DNA of 64,000 nucleotides from Bradyrhizobium daqingense. Lineage in GTDB: Bacteria; Pseudomonadota; Alphaproteobacteria; Rhizobiales; Xanthobacteraceae. Below the pieces are notes generated by a model that worked only from the letters and a program-made list of their open reading frames with translations, had not been told where the DNA came from and made no database searches. Within the stretch, counting starts at the first letter, position 1, and the number at the start of each line of letters is the position of its first letter. Where the stretch lies: contig NZ_CP088014.1 in NCBI RefSeq assembly GCF_021044685.1, positions 3,644,001-3,708,000 of the forward strand, written 5' to 3'. The translations under genes and the position numbers were made by a program. This document shows, piece after piece, positions 26,118 through 34,962 of this stretch.

Positions 26118-26984
26118 ATGGCGCATCCGTTGTCCCGCATCATCGACCAGCTCAAGCGCGAGCCGTCGCGCACCGGCTCCATCGTCATCACCGTGTTCGG
26201 CGACGCCATCGTGCCCCGTGGCGGTGTGGTGTGGCTCGGCACGCTGCTGCAATTCTTCGAAAGCCTGGACATCGACAGCGGCGTGGTGCGGACCGCAATG
26301 TCCCGTCTCGCAGCGGACGGCTGGCTGATGCGCGAAAAGGTCGGCCGCAACAGTTTCTACCGCCTTGCCGACAAGGGCCGACAGACTTTCGAGGCCGCCA
26401 CACGTCACATCTACGATCCGCCGCCCTCCGACTGGACGGGCCGCTTCGAGTTGCTCCTGATCGGCAATGGGGAGGACCGCGACGCCTCGCGCGAGGCGCT
26501 CCGCAATGCCGGCTTCGGCAGTCCGCTGCCGGGCGTCTGGGTCGCGCCGTCGGGCGTGCCGGTGCCGGACGAAGCCGCAGGCGCAATCCGTCTCGAAGTC
26601 TCGGCGGAGGATGACAGCGGCCGCCGGTTGCTCAGCGCAAGCTGGCCGCTGCAGCGCACCGCGGACGCCTATCTGAAATTCATGAAGACCTTCGAGCCGC
26701 TTCGGGCTGCCCTCGGGCGCGGCGCCGATTTGTCAGAAGCCGATGCCTTCACCGCGCGCATCCTGCTGATCCACTATTACCGCCGCGTCGTGCTGCGCGA
26801 TCCGCTGCTGCCGGAGAGCCTGCTGCCGGCGGATTGGCCGGGCCGGGCCGCCCGCGACCTCTGTGGCGAGATCTATCGCGCGCTGCTCGCTCCATCAGAA
26901 CAATGGCTCGATGGCCATGGAACCAACGAGAAGGGAGCCCTGCCGCCGGCGCGGAAGCTCCTGGAACGGAGGTTCGGCGCCTGA
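26118..26984 (+). CDS. paaX: PaaX family transcriptional repressor
   Basis: This 288-residue cytoplasmic regulator has a winged-helix N-terminal region (SIVITVFGDAIVPRGG, then VVRTAMSRLAADGWL) and the PaaX C-terminal domain ending near LLPESLLPADWPG. PaaX represses phenylacetate catabolic genes until phenylacetyl-CoA binds. It lies immediately upstream of, and in line with, paaA. I chose the ATG at 26118 because it starts the conserved domain; no strong ribosome site is visible, and the ATG at 26107 is in a different frame. Confidence 0.92.
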   Translation: MAHPLSRIIDQLKREPSRTGSIVITVFGDAIVPRGGVVWLGTLLQFFESLDIDSGVVRTAMSRLAADGWLMREKVGRNSFYRLADKGRQTFEAATRHIYDPPPSDWTGRFELLLIGNGEDRDASREALRNAGFGSPLPGVWVAPSGVPVPDEAAGAIRLEVSAEDDSGRRLLSASWPLQRTADAYLKFMKTFEPLRAALGRGADLSEADAFTARILLIHYYRRVVLRDPLLPESLLPADWPGRAARDLCGEIYRALLAPSEQWLDGHGTNEKGALPPARKLLERRFGA

Positions 26985-26990
26985 CTGACA

Positions 26991-27035
26991 TGTTACAGAA
27001 ATATCTTGCATGAACTAATTTGTGTTATATATTTC
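26991..27035 (+). promoter_or_regulatory. Candidate paa promoter and PaaX operator
   Basis: TTGCAT (27006-27011) and TATATT (27028-27033) are separated by 16 bases and form a possible -35/-10. An inverted pair GAAATAT (26998-27004) and ATATTTC (27029-27035) brackets the promoter, overlapping the -10. This AT-rich stretch stands out in GC-rich surroundings and lies 26 bases before the paaA start. Binding by PaaX is inferred from position. Confidence 0.55.
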
Positions 27036-27060
27036 CTGCCAACAAATCGGGAGGATGCGC

Positions 27061-28053
27061 ATGTACACCCAAGCGCTGAACACGGCCGAGACCGACGATC
27101 GCGGTCTGGAGGACGCAGGCAAAGCCGCGCAGTTCCAGGCCCGCATCGATGCCGAGGAGCGCATCGAGCCGAACGACTGGATGCCGGCGGCCTATCGCAA
27201 GACGCTCACCCGCCAGATTTCCCAGCACGCCCATTCCGAAATCGTCGGCATGCTGCCCGAAGGCAACTGGATCACGCGTGCGCCGACACTACGCCGCAAG
27301 GCGGCGCTGCTCGCCAAGGTGCAGGACGAGTGTGGCCACGGGCTCTATCTCTACGCCGCCGCCGAGACGCTCGGCACCTCGCGCGAAGAGCTGGTTGACG
27401 CCATGCTCGCGGGCAAAGCGAAATATTCTTCGATCTTCAACTATCCGACACTGACCTGGGCCGACATCGGCACCATCGGATGGCTGGTCGACGGCGCAGC
27501 GATCATGAACCAGATCCCGCTATGCCGCTGCTCCTATGGTCCCTATGCGCGCGCGATGATCCGCGTCTGCAAGGAGGAGTCCTTTCACCAGCGCCAGGGC
27601 TACGAGATCATGCTGACGCTGTGCCGCGGCTCGGACGAGCAGAAGGCGATGGCGCAGGACGCGCTGGACCGCTGGTGGTGGCCTGTGTTGATGATGTTCG
27701 GCCCGCCCGATGCGACGAGCCAGCATAGCGACACCTCGACGAAATGGAAGATCAAGCGCTTCTCCAATGACGAGCTGCGCCAGAAATTCGTCGATGCCAC
27801 CGTGCCGCAGGCGCACCATCTCGGCCTCACCATTCCCGATCCCGGCATGATCCAGGACGCCGACGGGCACTGGCGCTACTCCGAGATCGACTGGACCGAG
27901 TTCAAGCAGGTGCTCGCCGGCAACGGCCCCTGTAATCGCGACCGCATGGCCGCGCGCCGCAAGGCGCACGAGGAGGGCGCCTGGGTGCGCGAGGCGGCGG
28001 CCGCCTATGCCGCCAAGCGTGCGCAGCGTCAGATAGCTCAGGCTGCCGAATAG
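27061..28053 (+). CDS. paaA: Ring-1,2-phenylacetyl-CoA epoxidase, catalytic subunit PaaA
   Basis: The 330-residue diiron subunit of the PaaABCDE monooxygenase epoxidises the aromatic ring of phenylacetyl-CoA. Iron ligands are suggested by VQDECGHG and KEESFHQRQGYE. NYPTLTWADIGTIGWLVDGAA is a family segment. GGGAGG lies 6 bases before the ATG at 27061, so upstream ATGs at 27055 and earlier are not preferred. It is the first gene of the operon. Confidence 0.96.
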   Translation: MYTQALNTAETDDRGLEDAGKAAQFQARIDAEERIEPNDWMPAAYRKTLTRQISQHAHSEIVGMLPEGNWITRAPTLRRKAALLAKVQDECGHGLYLYAAAETLGTSREELVDAMLAGKAKYSSIFNYPTLTWADIGTIGWLVDGAAIMNQIPLCRCSYGPYARAMIRVCKEESFHQRQGYEIMLTLCRGSDEQKAMAQDALDRWWWPVLMMFGPPDATSQHSDTSTKWKIKRFSNDELRQKFVDATVPQAHHLGLTIPDPGMIQDADGHWRYSEIDWTEFKQVLAGNGPCNRDRMAARRKAHEEGAWVREAAAAYAAKRAQRQIAQAAE

Positions 28054-28063
28054 GGAGATCATT

Positions 28064-28351
28064 ATGGGCACGCCGAACACGCCGCTGTGGGAAGTCTTCA
28101 TTCGCAGCCGCAACGGGCTCGCGCACAAGCATGTGGGATCGCTGCATGCGAGCGATACGACGATGGCCCTGCAGGCCGCCCGCGACATCTACACCCGCCG
28201 CGGCGAGGGGCTCTCGATCTGGGTCGTGCCGTCGACCGCGATCACCGCGAGCGATCCCGCCGAGAAGGGCATGATGTTCGAGCCGGCGGAATCGAAGATC
28301 TACCGGCACCCGACCTTCTATGAGGTGCCGGAAGAAGTGGGGCACATGTGA
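28064..28351 (+). CDS. paaB: Phenylacetyl-CoA epoxidase subunit PaaB
   Basis: The 95-residue structural subunit has the typical WEVFIRSRNGLAHKHVGSLHA opening and RRGEGLSIWVVPSTAI. It stabilises the PaaA-PaaC heteromer. It lies 10 bases after paaA, with GGGAG before the ATG. Confidence 0.95.
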   Translation: MGTPNTPLWEVFIRSRNGLAHKHVGSLHASDTTMALQAARDIYTRRGEGLSIWVVPSTAITASDPAEKGMMFEPAESKIYRHPTFYEVPEEVGHM

Positions 28352-28364
28352 TGGGCTTGAAGTG

Positions 28365-29141
28365 ATGTCTTGCGCCAACATCCAGGTCTCCGAAACGCCG
28401 CTGGTGCTCTACACGCTGCGCCGCGCCGACGATGCGCTGATCCTCGGTCACAGGCTGTCGGAATGGTGCGGGCATGCGCCGATGCTGGAAGAGGACATGG
28501 CGCTGTCCAACATCGCGCTCGATCTCATCGGTCAGGCGCGCGAGCTCTACGGCTACGCCGCCAAGGCCGAGGGCAAGGACAACGACGAGGACAAGCTCGC
28601 TTATCTGCGCGACGTCCGGCAGTACCGCAATCTGCTGCTGGTCGAGCAGCCTAATGGCGATTTCGCCCAGACGCTGGTGCGGCAGTTCTTCTATTCCGCC
28701 TTCGCCGATCTTTACTGGCGGGCGATGATGACCTCGCGCGATACGACGCTTGCCGCCATTGCCGCCAAGTCGGAGAAGGAGAGCGCCTATCATCTGCGCC
28801 ATGCCTCGGAGTGGATCATCCGGCTCGGCGACGGCACGGACGAAAGCCATGCCCGGTCGCAAGGAGCGATCAACCATCTCTGGGCCTTCACCGGCGAGAT
28901 GTTTGCCGTCGATGACGGCGAACGCGCTCTTATCAACGCCGGTATCGCTGTTGATCCCGCAAACCTGCGCGGCCGCTGGCTGACGACCCTGTCCGACGTC
29001 GTCCGCGAGGCGACGCTCGAATTGCCGCAGAACGACTGGATGCAGCAAGGCGGTCGTTCCGGCCGGCACAGCGAGCACCTCGGCCATCTCCTGTCCAACT
29101 TGCAGTCGATGCAGCGCACCTTTCCGGGGCTGACATGGTGA
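28365..29141 (+). CDS. paaC: Phenylacetyl-CoA epoxidase subunit PaaC
   Basis: This 258-residue ferritin-like structural partner of PaaA has SEWCGHAPMLEEDMALSNIALD and KSEKESAYHLRHASEWIIRLGDG. It binds PaaA but lacks a full diiron centre in characterised homologues. The ATG at 28365 has a GTG three bases before it as an alternative. It begins 13 bases after paaB. Confidence 0.94.
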   Translation: MSCANIQVSETPLVLYTLRRADDALILGHRLSEWCGHAPMLEEDMALSNIALDLIGQARELYGYAAKAEGKDNDEDKLAYLRDVRQYRNLLLVEQPNGDFAQTLVRQFFYSAFADLYWRAMMTSRDTTLAAIAAKSEKESAYHLRHASEWIIRLGDGTDESHARSQGAINHLWAFTGEMFAVDDGERALINAGIAVDPANLRGRWLTTLSDVVREATLELPQNDWMQQGGRSGRHSEHLGHLLSNLQSMQRTFPGLTW

Positions 29142-29638
29142 CGGTGCTGGAGCACGAAAGCGAAGTGCGCCAGCGCGCCTGGGACGCTGCGGCGGGCGTG
29201 GTCGACCCCGAGATTCCGGTGCTCACCATCGCCGATCTCGGCGTGCTTCGCGATGTCGTGCTCGACGGCGATGATGTCGAGGTCGCGATCACGCCGACCT
29301 ATTCGGGCTGCCCGGCCATGAACATGATCGCGCTCGAAATCGAAATCGCGCTGGAACGCGCGGGCTTCCGTCGTCCCAAAGTGCGCACGGTATTGTCGCC
29401 GGCCTGGACCACGGACTGGATGAGCGAGGAGGGCCGCCGCAAGCTGCGCGCCTACGGCATCGCGCCGCCGCAACCTGCAAGCTCGCGCCGTGCGCTGTTC
29501 GGCGAGCAGGCCGTCGCCTGCCCGCAATGCGGCTCCGACGAGACCGAGCTGCTGTCCGAATTCGGCTCGACCTCCTGCAAGGCGCTGTGGCGCTGCAAGT
29601 CCTGCCGCGAACCCTTCGATTATTTCAAGTGCCATTGA
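29135..29638 (+). CDS. paaD: Phenylacetyl-CoA epoxidase assembly protein PaaD
   Basis: The 167-residue protein has an N-terminal MIP18/DUF59 domain (VVDPEIPVLTIADLGVLRDV, TPTYSGCPAMNMI) and a C-terminal zinc ribbon (CPQCGSDET, CRSC-like CKSC). PaaD aids assembly of the iron centre. It overlaps paaC by seven bases. Confidence 0.94.
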   Translation: MVTVLEHESEVRQRAWDAAAGVVDPEIPVLTIADLGVLRDVVLDGDDVEVAITPTYSGCPAMNMIALEIEIALERAGFRRPKVRTVLSPAWTTDWMSEEGRRKLRAYGIAPPQPASSRRALFGEQAVACPQCGSDETELLSEFGSTSCKALWRCKSCREPFDYFKCH

Positions 29639-29662
29639 GGCCCGTGATGCCAACCTCATCGC

Positions 29663-29745
29663 CATTGCGAGCGCAGCGAAGCAATCCAGCCTGTCTCTGC
29701 GGTGGGAGCCTGGATTGCTTCGTCGCAAGGGCTCCTCGCAATGAC
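29663..29745. repeat. Palindromic repeat, family C, inside the paa operon
   Basis: CATTGCGAGCGCAGCGAAGCAATCCAG-type left arm and an inverted right arm (CTGGATTGCTTCGTCGCAAG..CGCAATGAC) lie between paaD and paaE. It could form a hairpin in the operon mRNA. It separates the oxygenase subunits from the reductase gene. Confidence 0.86.
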
Positions 29746-29768
29746 GGTTCGAATCCGGGGTGCCCGTA

Positions 29769-30851
29769 ATGTCCGCAACCGCACCGCGCTTTCACCGCCT
29801 GGCCGTCAAGGATCTCCGCCGCGAGGCCTCCGACGCGGTCTCGATGACCTTCGCCATTCCCGGTGAGCTCGCTGGCGACTACGCCTTCACGCCCGGTCAG
29901 TACCTCACCCTCCGCGCCTCGCTCGATGGCGAGGAGGTGCGCCGCTCCTATTCGATCTGCTCCGGCCCCGACGACGGCGAGATCCGTATCGCCGTCAAGA
30001 AGGTCGATGGCGGCGCGTTTTCAAGCTGGGCGGCGGACGAGCTGAAATGCGGCGACGAGCTGGACGTGATGACGCCGACGGGTCGCTTCGGCGTGATCCC
30101 GCCCGCCGATAGCGGGCGCATCCATGTCGGCTTTGCCGCGGGATCCGGCATCACGCCGATCCTGTCGATCGCCAAGGGCATCCTCGCGCGCGAACCGGAC
30201 AGCCGCTTCTTCCTGTTCTACGGCAACCGCGCCACCGACAACATCATGTTTCTGGAGGCGCTGGAGGAGCTGAAGGACCGCTTCATCGAACGCCTCTCGA
30301 TCTTCCACGTCATCTCGGGCGAGGAGCAGGACATCCCGATCCTGCATGGCCGGCTCGACGGCGACAAGGTGAAGGTGCTCTTGCGCTCGCTTGTGCCGGC
30401 GGCAAGCGTCGATCACGTCTTCATCTGCGGGCCGTCAGGCATGAGCGAAGACATCGAGGCGACCTGCCGCGGTCTCGGCATTGCGGAAGACCGTATCCAT
30501 GTCGAGCGCTTCGTCTCCGAATTCGGCGGCAAGCCGCGGCCGAAGAAGGTCGTTGCCCCCGACGCACCGCCGAAGGCGATCGCGTCCCTCATCATCGACG
30601 GCAAGCGCCGCGACGTGCCCATTGCCGAGGACGAAGCGATCCTCGATGCCGCGCTGCGCGCCGGCGTCGATCTGCCCTTCGCCTGCAAGGGCGGCATGTG
30701 CTCGACCTGCCGCGCCAAGCTGGTCGAAGGCGAGGCGCCGATGGACATCAACTATTCGCTGGAACCCTGGGAGCTGAAGGCCGGATTCGTCCTGACCTGC
30801 CAGGCCAAGCCATCGTCGGAGCGGGTCGTGGTCGATTACGATCATGTTTGA
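29769..30851 (+). CDS. paaE: Phenylacetyl-CoA epoxidase reductase PaaE
   Basis: This 360-residue reductase passes electrons from NADPH to PaaA. It has a ferredoxin-reductase N-terminal part with RSYSICSGP (FAD) and GFAAGSGITPILS (NAD(P)), followed by a plant-type 2Fe-2S domain with CKGGMCSTC and a later Cys in FVLTCQAK. The ATG at 29769 has GGGGTG upstream; a GTG at 29760 is possible. Confidence 0.95.
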   Translation: MSATAPRFHRLAVKDLRREASDAVSMTFAIPGELAGDYAFTPGQYLTLRASLDGEEVRRSYSICSGPDDGEIRIAVKKVDGGAFSSWAADELKCGDELDVMTPTGRFGVIPPADSGRIHVGFAAGSGITPILSIAKGILAREPDSRFFLFYGNRATDNIMFLEALEELKDRFIERLSIFHVISGEEQDIPILHGRLDGDKVKVLLRSLVPAASVDHVFICGPSGMSEDIEATCRGLGIAEDRIHVERFVSEFGGKPRPKKVVAPDAPPKAIASLIIDGKRRDVPIAEDEAILDAALRAGVDLPFACKGGMCSTCRAKLVEGEAPMDINYSLEPWELKAGFVLTCQAKPSSERVVVDYDHV

Positions 30852-30906
30852 CAGTTTTGACCAGGCAGCAGAGCATCGTGGGTAGATATTTGACCGGGAG
30901 AAGCGC

Positions 30907-31356
30907 GTGAACGTCAAAGCTGCCCTGTCGCCTGAGGATATTGCCCGCGCCTGTGCTGACGCGATGTGGGCGGAGGACGATGCCTCCAAGGGCCTCGGCA
31001 TGGAGATCGTCGAGATCGGTCCGGGCTTCGCGACGCTGGCGATGACGGTGCGGCCTGATATGGTCAATGGCCAGCGCATCGCCCATGGCGGCTTCATCTT
31101 CACGCTCGCAGATTCCGCCTTTGCGTTTGCCTGCAACTCGCATAACGAGCGCGTCGTCGCGGCGCAAGGCCAGATCACCTTCATCAAGCCCGGCAAGCTC
31201 GGCGACCGCCTCATCGCGAAAGCGCGCGAGGTCACCCGCGGCGGCCGCTCCGGCATCTACGACGTGCGCGTGACCGCAGGCGATATCGTCATCGCGGAAT
31301 TCCGCGGGCATTCGCGTGTCATTCCGGGCACGTGGCTGCCGCAGCAAGACAAATAA
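30907..31356 (+). CDS. paaI: Hydroxyphenylacetyl-CoA thioesterase PaaI
   Basis: The 149-residue hot-dog thioesterase has the active-site helix region NGQRIAHGGFIFTLADSAFA and AQGQITFIKPGKLGDRL. It releases CoA from stalled ring-hydroxylated intermediates. It sits between paaE and paaK on the same strand, with GGGAGAAG ahead of a GTG start. Confidence 0.93.
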   Translation: MNVKAALSPEDIARACADAMWAEDDASKGLGMEIVEIGPGFATLAMTVRPDMVNGQRIAHGGFIFTLADSAFAFACNSHNERVVAAQGQITFIKPGKLGDRLIAKAREVTRGGRSGIYDVRVTAGDIVIAEFRGHSRVIPGTWLPQQDK

Positions 31357-31385
31357 GAAGAACGAACCAATGTGGGGAAACGAGG

Positions 31386-32717
31386 ATGGCTCTGACGAGA
31401 CGCAAGGAAGGCGGCAGCTCCTATAGCGCCGAGATGGACGCGCAGGAGCGCGCCTCGCGCGACGAGATCATGGCGCTGCAGACGCAGCGGCTGGCCTGGT
31501 CGCTGAAGCACGCCTATGACAATGTCGCGCATTACCGCAAGGCCTTCGACAAGGCTGGCGTGCATCCGTCCGATTTCCGCGAGATCTCCGATCTTTCGAA
31601 ATTTCCGTTCACCGTGAAGACGGATCTTCGCGACAACTATCCTTTCAACATGTTCGCAGTGCCGCGCGAAAAGCTGGTGCGCGTGCACGCCTCATCGGGC
31701 ACCACCGGCAAGCCGATCGTCGTCGGCTATACGCAGGCCGACATCGACACTTGGTCCGCCGTGATGGCGCGCTCGGTCCGCGCCGCGGGCGGCCGCACCG
31801 GCATGATCATCCACAATGCCTACGGCTACGGCCTCTTCACCGGCGGCCTCGGCGTGCACTACGGCGCGGAAAAGCTCGGTTGCACCGTGGTGCCGATCTC
31901 CGGCGGCATGACCGAGCGGCAGGTACAGCTCATCAACGACTTCCGCCCTGACATCATCACGGTGACGCCGAGCTACATGCTGGCGATCCTCGACGAGTTC
32001 AAGCGGCAGAAGCTCGATCCGCGACAGTGCTCGCTCAAGATCGGCATTTTCGGCGCGGAGCCCTGGACCAATGCAATGCGGGCCGAGATCGAGGACGCCT
32101 TCGACATGGATGCGACCGACATCTATGGCCTCTCGGAAGTCATCGGCCCCGGTGTCGCGCAGGAATGCATCGAGACCAAGGACGGGCTGCACATCTGGGA
32201 GGACCATTTCTACCCGGAAGTGATCGACCCCGAGACGGGCGCGGTGCTGCCCGACGGCGAAAAGGGCGAGCTGGTCTTCACGTCGCTCACCAAGGAAGCT
32301 TTCCCGGTGATCCGGTATCGCACCCGCGACCTGACGCGGCTTCTGCCGGGCACGGCACGCCCCGGCATGCGGCGGATGGAGAAGGTGGCGGGCCGCTCGG
32401 ACGACATGATCATCCTGCGCGGCGTCAATCTGTTCCCGACCCAGATCGAGGAGGTGCTGCTCGCGACCGACTGGTGCGGCGGGCATTTCGTCCTGGAGCT
32501 GACCCGCGAGGGCCGGATGGACGAATTGACCATCATCGCCGAGGCGAGGTCGGAAAGCTGGGACGGCCGGGGGCTCGTCGATCATGCCGAGCGCGTCTCG
32601 ACGCACATCAAGAACACGATCGGGATCAGCTCCAAGGTGAAAGTGGTTGCGCCGGCCACGCTGGAGCGCTCGCTGGGCAAGGCCAAACGCCTCTACGACA
32701 AGCGGCCGAAGGACTAG
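31386..32717 (+). CDS. paaK: Phenylacetate-CoA ligase PaaK
   Basis: The 443-residue ATP-dependent enzyme forms phenylacetyl-CoA. The AMP-binding loop is HASSGTTGKPIVVGYT, with YGLSEVIGPG, YRTRDLTRLL and a C-terminal catalytic lysine region ERSLGKAKRLYDKRP. The ATG at 31386 opens MALTRRKEGGSSYSAEM. An upstream open frame overlaps paaI and is rejected. Confidence 0.95.
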   Translation: MALTRRKEGGSSYSAEMDAQERASRDEIMALQTQRLAWSLKHAYDNVAHYRKAFDKAGVHPSDFREISDLSKFPFTVKTDLRDNYPFNMFAVPREKLVRVHASSGTTGKPIVVGYTQADIDTWSAVMARSVRAAGGRTGMIIHNAYGYGLFTGGLGVHYGAEKLGCTVVPISGGMTERQVQLINDFRPDIITVTPSYMLAILDEFKRQKLDPRQCSLKIGIFGAEPWTNAMRAEIEDAFDMDATDIYGLSEVIGPGVAQECIETKDGLHIWEDHFYPEVIDPETGAVLPDGEKGELVFTSLTKEAFPVIRYRTRDLTRLLPGTARPGMRRMEKVAGRSDDMIILRGVNLFPTQIEEVLLATDWCGGHFVLELTREGRMDELTIIAEARSESWDGRGLVDHAERVSTHIKNTIGISSKVKVVAPATLERSLGKAKRLYDKRPKD

Positions 32718-32725
32718 CTCTGCTC

Positions 32726-32832
32726 CTCATGGTGAGGAGGCGCGCAGCGCCGTCTCGAACCATGAAGGCTGGCTGTAGCAGTGGGGGCCTGCATCCTTCG
32801 AGACGCCTGCTTCGCAGGCTCCTCAGGTTGAG
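32726..32832. repeat. Palindromic intergenic repeat, family D
   Basis: CTCATGGTGAGGAGGCGCGCAGCGCCGTCTCGAACCATG is followed by an inverted-type half CATCCTTCGAGACGCCTGCTTCGCAGGCTCCTCAGG. It lies after paaK and could close the operon transcript. A related half element is at 26011-26054. Confidence 0.82.
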
Positions 32833-32896
32833 GGCAGGCGGTTGACTCGACTGGCCCCAGAGGCGACAAGGCCGGCGATAAATCGCGGGTCTTCCG

Positions 32897-33901
32897 ATGT
32901 CGCCAGCCGATGCCCTAACCGTCGAAGCGCGCTGCGTGCGCCTCAATGCCAAGGCCGAAAACGCCGTTGCGCTCGCTCCGGTGGTCGAGCGTCGAACGCT
33001 CACGCGCGGTCCGGACGATCTTCTGATCGAAGTGAAGGCTGCCGCCGTCAATCCGTCCGACGTCAAGGCTGCGACCGGGCTGATGCCCTATGCCGTGTTC
33101 CCGCGCACGCCTGGCCGTGACTATGCCGGCGTGGTGATCGACGGTCCGGCCGGCACGATCGGCCGCGAGGTGTTCGGCTCGTCCGGTGATCTCGGCATTC
33201 GCCGCGAGGGCACCCACGCATCCCATCTCGTGGTCGAAGCCGATGCCGTGGTGGAGAAGCCGAAGGCGGTGTCCTGGGAGGAAGCCGCGGGCATCGGCGT
33301 TCCCTTCGTCACGGCCATGGAAGGCTTTCGTCGGGCCGGCGTGCCGAAGTGCGGCGAAACCGTGCTGGTGTTCGGCGTTAACGGCAAGGTCGGCCAGGCC
33401 GCCGTCCAGATCGCGACCTGGCAAGGCGCAGGCGTCATTGGCGTGGTGCGCAAGGCGGAGGCCTATGAAGGCCACACCAATGCGCCGATCGAGGTGATCG
33501 ACGGCTCCGCGAGCGATGTCGCCGAACGCGTGCGTGAATTGACCGGCGGAAAGGGCGCTGACATCGTCTTCAACACGGTCGGCGATCCCTATTTCCAGGC
33601 GGCTCACAAGTCGCTTGCTTTGCGCGGCCGGCAGATCCTGATCGCCGCGATCGACCGCATCGTGCAGTTCAACATCCTCGAGTTCTACCGCGGCCAGCAC
33701 ACCTATGTCGGTATCGACACGCTGGGTCTGTCCTCGGCCGCAACCGGTGCTGTGCTTCGGGGCCTCAGCCCGGGCTTTGCGAGCGGGCATCTGAAGCCGT
33801 TCACGATCAAGGCGAGCGCGATCTATCCCTTAGAGCGCGCCAAGGAGGCTTACGTCGCCGTCGCAGGCTCCTCGCGCGATCGCGTGGTCCTGAAGCCTTA
33901 G
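32897..33901 (+). CDS. Quinone oxidoreductase-like MDR family protein
   Basis: The 334-residue medium-chain dehydrogenase/reductase has no structural zinc cysteines. It has the GroES-like VKAAAVNPSDVKAATG and PRTPGRDYAGVV, followed by the NAD(P) loop VLVFGVNGKVGQAAVQIA. These features point to a zinc-free quinone oxidoreductase or enoyl reductase; the substrate is not clear. It follows the paa operon after a repeat and is followed after two bases by a transporter gene, with which it may be cotranscribed. Confidence 0.86.
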   Translation: MSPADALTVEARCVRLNAKAENAVALAPVVERRTLTRGPDDLLIEVKAAAVNPSDVKAATGLMPYAVFPRTPGRDYAGVVIDGPAGTIGREVFGSSGDLGIRREGTHASHLVVEADAVVEKPKAVSWEEAAGIGVPFVTAMEGFRRAGVPKCGETVLVFGVNGKVGQAAVQIATWQGAGVIGVVRKAEAYEGHTNAPIEVIDGSASDVAERVRELTGGKGADIVFNTVGDPYFQAAHKSLALRGRQILIAAIDRIVQFNILEFYRGQHTYVGIDTLGLSSAATGAVLRGLSPGFASGHLKPFTIKASAIYPLERAKEAYVAVAGSSRDRVVLKP

Positions 33902-33903
33902 AA

Positions 33904-34962
33904 ATGGAGTCATCCACGCAGCTAGTCATCCTCGCCGGCCTCGTCATTGGCTTGATCTATGGCGCGGTTGGCTTGCTCAGCGGTTTCTGTCTGATGAGCA
34001 GCATGCGCGGCTGGCTCGCGCAGGGGGACGGACGGCTGGTGCGGACCTATGCGCTGGCGATGGCCGTTGCGATCGCCGCCAGCCAATTGTTGGCGGGCAG
34101 CGGCATGGCGGACCTCGGCAAATCGATCTACCTGCAACAATCCTTCTCGGTGCCGGTGCTGTTCCTCGGCGGCCTCCTGTTCGGCTACGGCATGGTGCTG
34201 TCGAACGGCTGCGGCTCGCGCGCACTGGTGCTGCTCGGGCGCGGCAATCTCAGGTCCTTCGTCGTCGTGATCGTGCTCGCCATCGCTGCGCAGATGACGC
34301 TCAAGGGCCTGATCGCGCCGGCGCGCATTGCGCTGGTTCAGGCCTCGCAGATCACAGTCAACGCGAACTCGCTGCCATCGCTGCTGGCAGCGTTCGGTGC
34401 GGCCGAAGCGACCTCGCGGGCGCTCGCGACCTCCGCGATCGTCGTCGCGCTGATCCTGTTTGCATTCGCGCATCCGTCGTTTCGGCGGTCGCCGGGTCAG
34501 GTCGCGGCGGGCGTCATCGTCGGCCTGCTCGTGACCGGTGGTTGGTTCGTCACCGGTTTTCTCGGTGCGGACGAGTTCAATCCGGTGCCGGTGACGTCGC
34601 TCACCTTCGTCGCGCCGATCGCCGATAGCCTGCAATACGCCATGCTCTCGACCGGCCTGACGCCCAACTTCGGCGTCGCGACGGTCGCCGGTGTCTTCGC
34701 TGGCAGCCTGATCACCGCGCTGGCCACGCGCCGTTTTCAGCTCGAAGGCTATTCCTCGCCGCGACACATGCTGCGTTCGGCCGGCGGCGCCGCGCTGATG
34801 GGTGTCGGCGGCGTGATGGCGTTCGGCTGCTCGATCGGGCAGGGGCTCACCGGCCTATCGACGCTGGCGCTGGGCTCTTTCGTTGCCGTTGCCGGCATCC
34901 TGCTTGGCACCGCGGCCGGCCTGCGCGGGAGCTTGCGGGTTCAGCCACTCGCGGTGGCCTGA
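33904..34962 (+). CDS. YeeE/YedE family (TsuA-like) membrane transporter
   Basis: The 352-residue, very hydrophobic protein has about nine membrane segments in two related halves. Conserved cysteine motifs are LLSGFCLMS, LSNGCGSRALV and MAFGCSIGQGLTG, as in thiosulfate transporter TsuA and related YeeE proteins, where the cysteines pass the sulfur anion. It begins two bases after the oxidoreductase stop. Its 3' end overlaps the convergent EamA gene by 22 bases. Sulfur-compound uptake is inferred from the family. Confidence 0.88.
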   Translation: MESSTQLVILAGLVIGLIYGAVGLLSGFCLMSSMRGWLAQGDGRLVRTYALAMAVAIAASQLLAGSGMADLGKSIYLQQSFSVPVLFLGGLLFGYGMVLSNGCGSRALVLLGRGNLRSFVVVIVLAIAAQMTLKGLIAPARIALVQASQITVNANSLPSLLAAFGAAEATSRALATSAIVVALILFAFAHPSFRRSPGQVAAGVIVGLLVTGGWFVTGFLGADEFNPVPVTSLTFVAPIADSLQYAMLSTGLTPNFGVATVAGVFAGSLITALATRRFQLEGYSSPRHMLRSAGGAALMGVGGVMAFGCSIGQGLTGLSTLALGSFVAVAGILLGTAAGLRGSLRVQPLAVA

